The position numbers and the translations under genes are program-made. Under the pieces are notes generated by a model, which was not told the origin of the DNA, did no database searches, and was given only the letters and a program-made list of their open reading frames with translations. A stretch of 7,507 nucleotides of DNA from JAMDCX01 sp049977145 (lineage in GTDB: Bacteria > Planctomycetota > Phycisphaerae > WQYP01), in contig JBMFGW010000144.1 in the NCBI GenBank assembly GCA_049977145.1, forward strand, positions 1-7,507, given 5' to 3'. This document shows positions 5,678 to 7,507 of the stretch, one piece after another. Every line of letters starts with the position of its first letter. Positions within the stretch are counted from its first letter, which is position 1.

Positions 5678-6301
5678 TTAAGCAGGATTCGTTGTGGTGT
5701 TAAGGCGTCGGGCCTGGCGGGATGCGGCAACGATATGATTGTGCCACTCTTGAGGGCTGAATGCGGATGAGGGATGTTTGATAGCGTAAAGTAGTGCGGT
5801 TCCGCCAGCGTAGGGGTAGACCCATGTTCGCGTCTGTTTTGCATTTTCGATCCCTGGTCCTTCGTATCCGCTTGATGGCAATTTTTTCCACAGTCGATAA
5901 CCGAGTGCAACAATGAACTGCGGCTTTAAAAAATCCAGAGTATCTTTAAAGGGCATTTCGCTGCGACGCCAGCTCTCGCCCGGAGGCCGGCACCTAGGAC
6001 CAAATCCCGCAGATTCTTGAACATAGTTATAATATGCGATACTGTGCCAAAATTTGTTCTTGTCGTCAAGATCGAGCGCCTTTTTGCCTGTCATTGCTTT
6101 CGCAATTTTCGTCCAAAAAGCTTTCGTGCAGTCTCCATTCAACTGCCCCTCTATGCACTCGATAGTGAGTCTACGCTGATTATCTATCGGCTTATTCCTT
6201 TCCCATTGATAATGTGATTCGCCTAATACAAGCGTGCGTAATCCATCGAAACCATCGCAATAGTTTTTTCCTACCCATGGCTTAAATTTTATGTGATTCA
6301 T
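5678..6301 (-). CDS. Uracil-DNA-glycosylase-fold-like protein
   Basis: 207 residues. The pattern suggests the UDG superfamily fold: an early strand ending in a motif A-like loop, LRTLVLGESHY (21-31), a central strand and helix, QFIVALGYRLWKKL (128-141), and a late motif B-like KHPSSAF (175-181) before a C-terminal helix. In true uracil-DNA glycosylases the first loop holds the catalytic Asp or Asn (GQDPYH, GEAPG types); here it is GESHY, so classical base excision activity is uncertain and substrate unknown. The start at 6301 is chosen because GGAG sits seven bases before it and FKPWVGKNY follows as a natural N-terminus. The frame stays open to 6580, but that extension reads through repeat DNA (6411-6450 and 6518-6541). 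An alternative ATG at 6382 has no clear ribosome site. No operon partner is evident; the upstream gene ends about 260 bases away. Confidence 0.7.
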   Translation of the reverse strand: MNHIKFKPWVGKNYCDGFDGLRTLVLGESHYQWERNKPIDNQRRLTIECIEGQLNGDCTKAFWTKIAKAMTGKKALDLDDKNKFWHSIAYYNYVQESAGFGPRCRPPGESWRRSEMPFKDTLDFLKPQFIVALGYRLWKKLPSSGYEGPGIENAKQTRTWVYPYAGGTALLYAIKHPSSAFSPQEWHNHIVAASRQARRLNTTTNPA

Positions 6302-6410
6302 GTATCCGCTCCAATTCCTGTAGATCCTTTCCCATCCAATTTCTCCGTCATCGGCAAACGTGTTTCGCCAATTTAATTTCATGCAACGGTATCGGCCCCG
6401 CGATTTTCCT

Positions 6411-6450
6411 GCAAGTTTGCAGCACGGCGATGGCTGTGACACAAACTTGC
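6411..6450. repeat. Long-stem inverted repeat
   Basis: GCAAGTTTG (6411-6419) and CAAACTTGC (6442-6450) are perfect 9-base complements around a 22-base loop. A nested CAGC/GCTG pair in the loop (6420-6423 with 6433-6436) extends the structure. It could fold on either strand. There is no T-run beside it, and it lies about 70 bases from the dispersed hairpin repeat at 6518, possibly as part of the same element. Confidence 0.5.
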
Positions 6451-6517
6451 GTGCGGACGCCGCAATCAGGAGATACGGTTGGGAAGTACGGCCACCCAGT
6501 ATTTTCCGCGAAGAATT

Positions 6518-6541
6518 GCGGCTGGGGACAGCCGCGGTCCC
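6518..6541 (+). repeat. Dispersed 24-base hairpin repeat, copy 2
   Basis: Matches the minus strand of 1556-1579 at 23 of 24 positions, the one change lying in the hairpin loop. The stem GCGGCTG/CAGCCGC is intact (6518-6524 with 6529-6535). It lies just downstream of the stop codon of the membrane protein gene at 6564, in the minus-strand sense, but has no U-run. Confidence 0.55.
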
Positions 6542-6563
6542 GGGACTTGGCGCTGACACACCC

Positions 6564-7088
6564 TTAATATGCAACCGCAATTACCTTTACCTTGTACGGG
6601 TATCGCACCAGCAATTGTTCCGGTTTGCAGCCCGCTTCCTTCTCCGCGAAATTCACCAGCCGCTTGTCCGTGGTGTCCACGTAGGCACCTGTGTCCGTGG
6701 TCAAACCGCTGTCGGAATCGAAAATGCTATAGATGTCGCAATAGACCCTCGCGCTGGCGGCAATCGGTTGGGTTGCGCTGAAAACCGTGCTGTCAATCTC
6801 TTCATTGAGCTTGTTAAACACGGTTACCCTGAATTTTAGTGCGGTGATCGTTTTGCCGCTGGTGTTCTTCACGAGAAAGAATCTCCACGCCAACGTGCGG
6901 TTGGGCGGGCTGGCGTACATGCGTAGAACCTCGATGGCGGCATTTTGTTTTGCCCGTTTAGCAGCCTTAGTGGCCTCAAGGTGATTCCAGGAAAATATGC
7001 CGGTCGCCAGCAGCACAATTGCCAGGGCCACGGTCCCCAGCACGAACACACCCAACATCTTGAGCACGACATTCAGAAACGATTTCAT
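6564..7088 (-). CDS. Membrane-anchored protein of unknown function
   Basis: 174 residues. After a short basic start (MKSFLNVVLK) comes one strongly hydrophobic segment at about 11-33 (MLGVFVLGTVALAIVLLATGIFS), read as a single transmembrane anchor or uncleaved signal. A basic, Ala-rich helix follows (about 37-50), and then a soluble domain presumably outside the cytoplasmic membrane. Its RFFLVKNTSGKTITALKFRVTVFNKLNEEIDS stretch looks like a small beta-sandwich of the FxLyD kind (a 'conserved through a relation to neighbouring strands' pattern of VKNTS...VTVF), which is an inference from pattern only. Start at 7088: AAAGGA six bases upstream is a good ribosome site, and a longer frame to 7157 would only translate the structured element. 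The third copy of the two-hairpin element ends 27 bases before this ATG. Confidence 0.75.
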   Translation of the reverse strand: MKSFLNVVLKMLGVFVLGTVALAIVLLATGIFSWNHLEATKAAKRAKQNAAIEVLRMYASPPNRTLAWRFFLVKNTSGKTITALKFRVTVFNKLNEEIDSTVFSATQPIAASARVYCDIYSIFDSDSGLTTDTGAYVDTTDKRLVNFAEKEAGCKPEQLLVRYPYKVKVIAVAY

Positions 7089-7115
7089 GAGTTTTCCTTT
7101 CACTAAAAAAGTCGG

Positions 7116-7190
7116 CATTCGGAACACCCGAACGTTCAACACGGATATATGTACCACCCCACGCGGACAGTTATTGTCCGGGGGAGGGCG
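7116..7190 (-). ncRNA. Two-hairpin structured element, copy 3, in the membrane-protein leader
   Basis: On the minus strand: first hairpin CGGACA-AUAAC-UGUCCG (7180-7164), 29 bases, then second hairpin CGUUCGG-GUGUU-CCGAAUG (7134-7116) with seven pairs including one G-U. The 46 bases 7135-7180 equal those of copy 2 exactly, while the second hairpin differs at several positions that remain paired. It ends 27 bases before the membrane protein ATG, with the ribosome binding site in between. Sequence similarity to copy 2 continues upstream for another 40 or so bases and returns in the 28-base block at 7258-7285. Confidence 0.55.
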
Positions 7191-7257
7191 CTGCGCTTAA
7201 TGAGGTAATGAGTAATGAGTAAAATGGGAGGCAGTGGAGATGGCGAAGAAACGGGTG

Positions 7258-7285
7258 TACCACAACGACACGACGGCATAACGGG
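7258..7285. repeat. 28-base block shared with 3550-3577, copy 2
   Basis: 27 of 28 positions match the first copy; the change is a C to T. Three 8-base units are visible (7261-7284). It abuts the MITE-like element, whose outer boundary begins two bases later. Confidence 0.5.
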
Positions 7286-7286
7286 T

Positions 7287-7392
7287 TAGTACTACAGCGC
7301 GACTTCGGCTTTTGAGGGCCACAAATGCCCCTCCGAATTCCGCTTGTCCGCGATTAACGCAGAGGCGATTAGGAAGTCACGCTGTAGTACTA
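7287..7392. mobile_element. MITE-like element with 19-bp terminal inverted repeats
   Basis: TAGTACTACAGCGCGACTT (7287-7305) is the reverse complement of 7374-7392 except at one position, bounding a 106-base unit too short for a transposase. The first and last two bases are TA on both sides, so a TA target duplication with 17-base repeats starting GTACTACAGC is possible, as for elements mobilised by IS630/Tc1-type transposases. Inside are a partial hairpin GAGGG/CCCTC (7314-7318 with 7329-7333) and no recognisable gene. A purely structural palindromic repeat is the alternative. Confidence 0.55.
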
Positions 7393-7507
7393 AGTATCCG
7401 TATTCCGGCTCCGGGGCTTCTTTCCTTTTTCCACATCGGACTGCTTCGGTTGCCCCGCCGCTGATGCGGTGGTTTGCCACCGTCCGCGGAACCACCACCG
7501 GATTGCC
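7393..7507 (-). other. Right-edge segment, possibly the 3' end of a minus-strand gene
   Basis: All 115 bases are open in more than one minus-strand frame, so no frame is certain. One reads as a hydrophilic tail ending SDVEKGKKPRSRNTDT, whose stop TAG is supplied by the first bases of the MITE-like element (7392-7390). That would fit insertion of the element into or just after the end of a gene, but the segment is too short to decide. Confidence 0.15.

Larger units (their letters stand above)
6302..6563. other. Repeat-derived spacer upstream of the glycosylase-like gene
   Basis: Non-coding by my reading. It contains a 40-base inverted repeat (6411-6450) and the second copy of the dispersed 24-base hairpin repeat (6518-6541). 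The glycosylase-like frame stays open across it, but the composition looks repeat-derived rather than protein-coding. No clear promoter was found for the gene at 6301. Confidence 0.45.

Noticed and set aside
6302..6580. N-terminal extension of the glycosylase-like protein
   Set aside because: The extension is encoded by hairpin repeats, whereas the ATG at 6301 has GGAG at a good distance and is followed at once by family-like sequence.
7089..7157. Start of the membrane protein at 7157
   Set aside because: That start lies inside the two-hairpin element, and its product (MVHISVLN...) is translated repeat sequence that also appears in front of dnaB in an unrelated context. The ATG at 7088 has a proper ribosome site and a membrane-anchor N-terminus.

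Overview
The window reads as an accessory stretch of a bacterial chromosome (or large replicon) with roughly balanced base composition. The lineage cannot be fixed from these genes. The many short dispersed palindromic and G-rich repeats between genes remind me of large environmental genomes of the Planctomycetes/Verrucomicrobia/Lentisphaerae type, but that is an impression, not a demonstration. No rRNA, tRNA, CRISPR array or complete insertion sequence was seen.

Layout, left to right. Bases 1-1314 (minus) hold the first 438 residues of a SAM-dependent DNA methyltransferase that runs off the left edge, with a good sigma70-type promoter at 1412-1440. Bases 1315-1937 are mostly intergenic: a short, possibly broken ORF (1530-1763) that runs into two repeat-type hairpins. 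Bases 1938-3302 (minus) are a complete replicative helicase gene, dnaB. Bases 3303-3671 are non-coding and repeat-rich. A 47-codon ORF (3672-3815), a Phd/YefM-type antitoxin (3812-4105) and a RelE/ParE-type toxin (4102-4446) follow on the plus strand, each overlapping the next by four bases. Facing them on the minus strand is a HigB-HigA toxin-antitoxin pair (5351 to 4630), again with an ATGA overlap, driven by a near-consensus promoter that should give a leaderless mRNA. Then come a uracil-DNA-glycosylase-fold-like protein (5678-6301, minus), a repeat-derived spacer, a small membrane-anchored protein (6564-7088, minus), and at the right edge a 106-bp MITE-like element with 19-bp terminal inverted repeats.

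The most unusual feature is a three-copy element, all copies read on the minus strand, at 1819-1896, 3349-3424 and 7116-7190. Each has an almost invariant hairpin (stem CGGACA/UGUCCG, loop AUAAC), a conserved linker of 29-30 nt, and a second hairpin whose sequence varies while pairing is kept, including two compensatory base-pair changes. Every copy ends 27-55 nt before an ATG with a good Shine-Dalgarno sequence: the small ORF at 1763, dnaB, and the membrane protein gene. That makes it a candidate structured leader RNA or a structured mobile repeat that I do not recognise.

Functionally the region combines a replication gene with genes typical of genomic islands (DNA methylation, two toxin-antitoxin modules, a DNA-glycosylase-like protein) embedded in repeats. 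The two toxin-antitoxin modules are self-contained operons; nothing shows that the remaining genes form one pathway.
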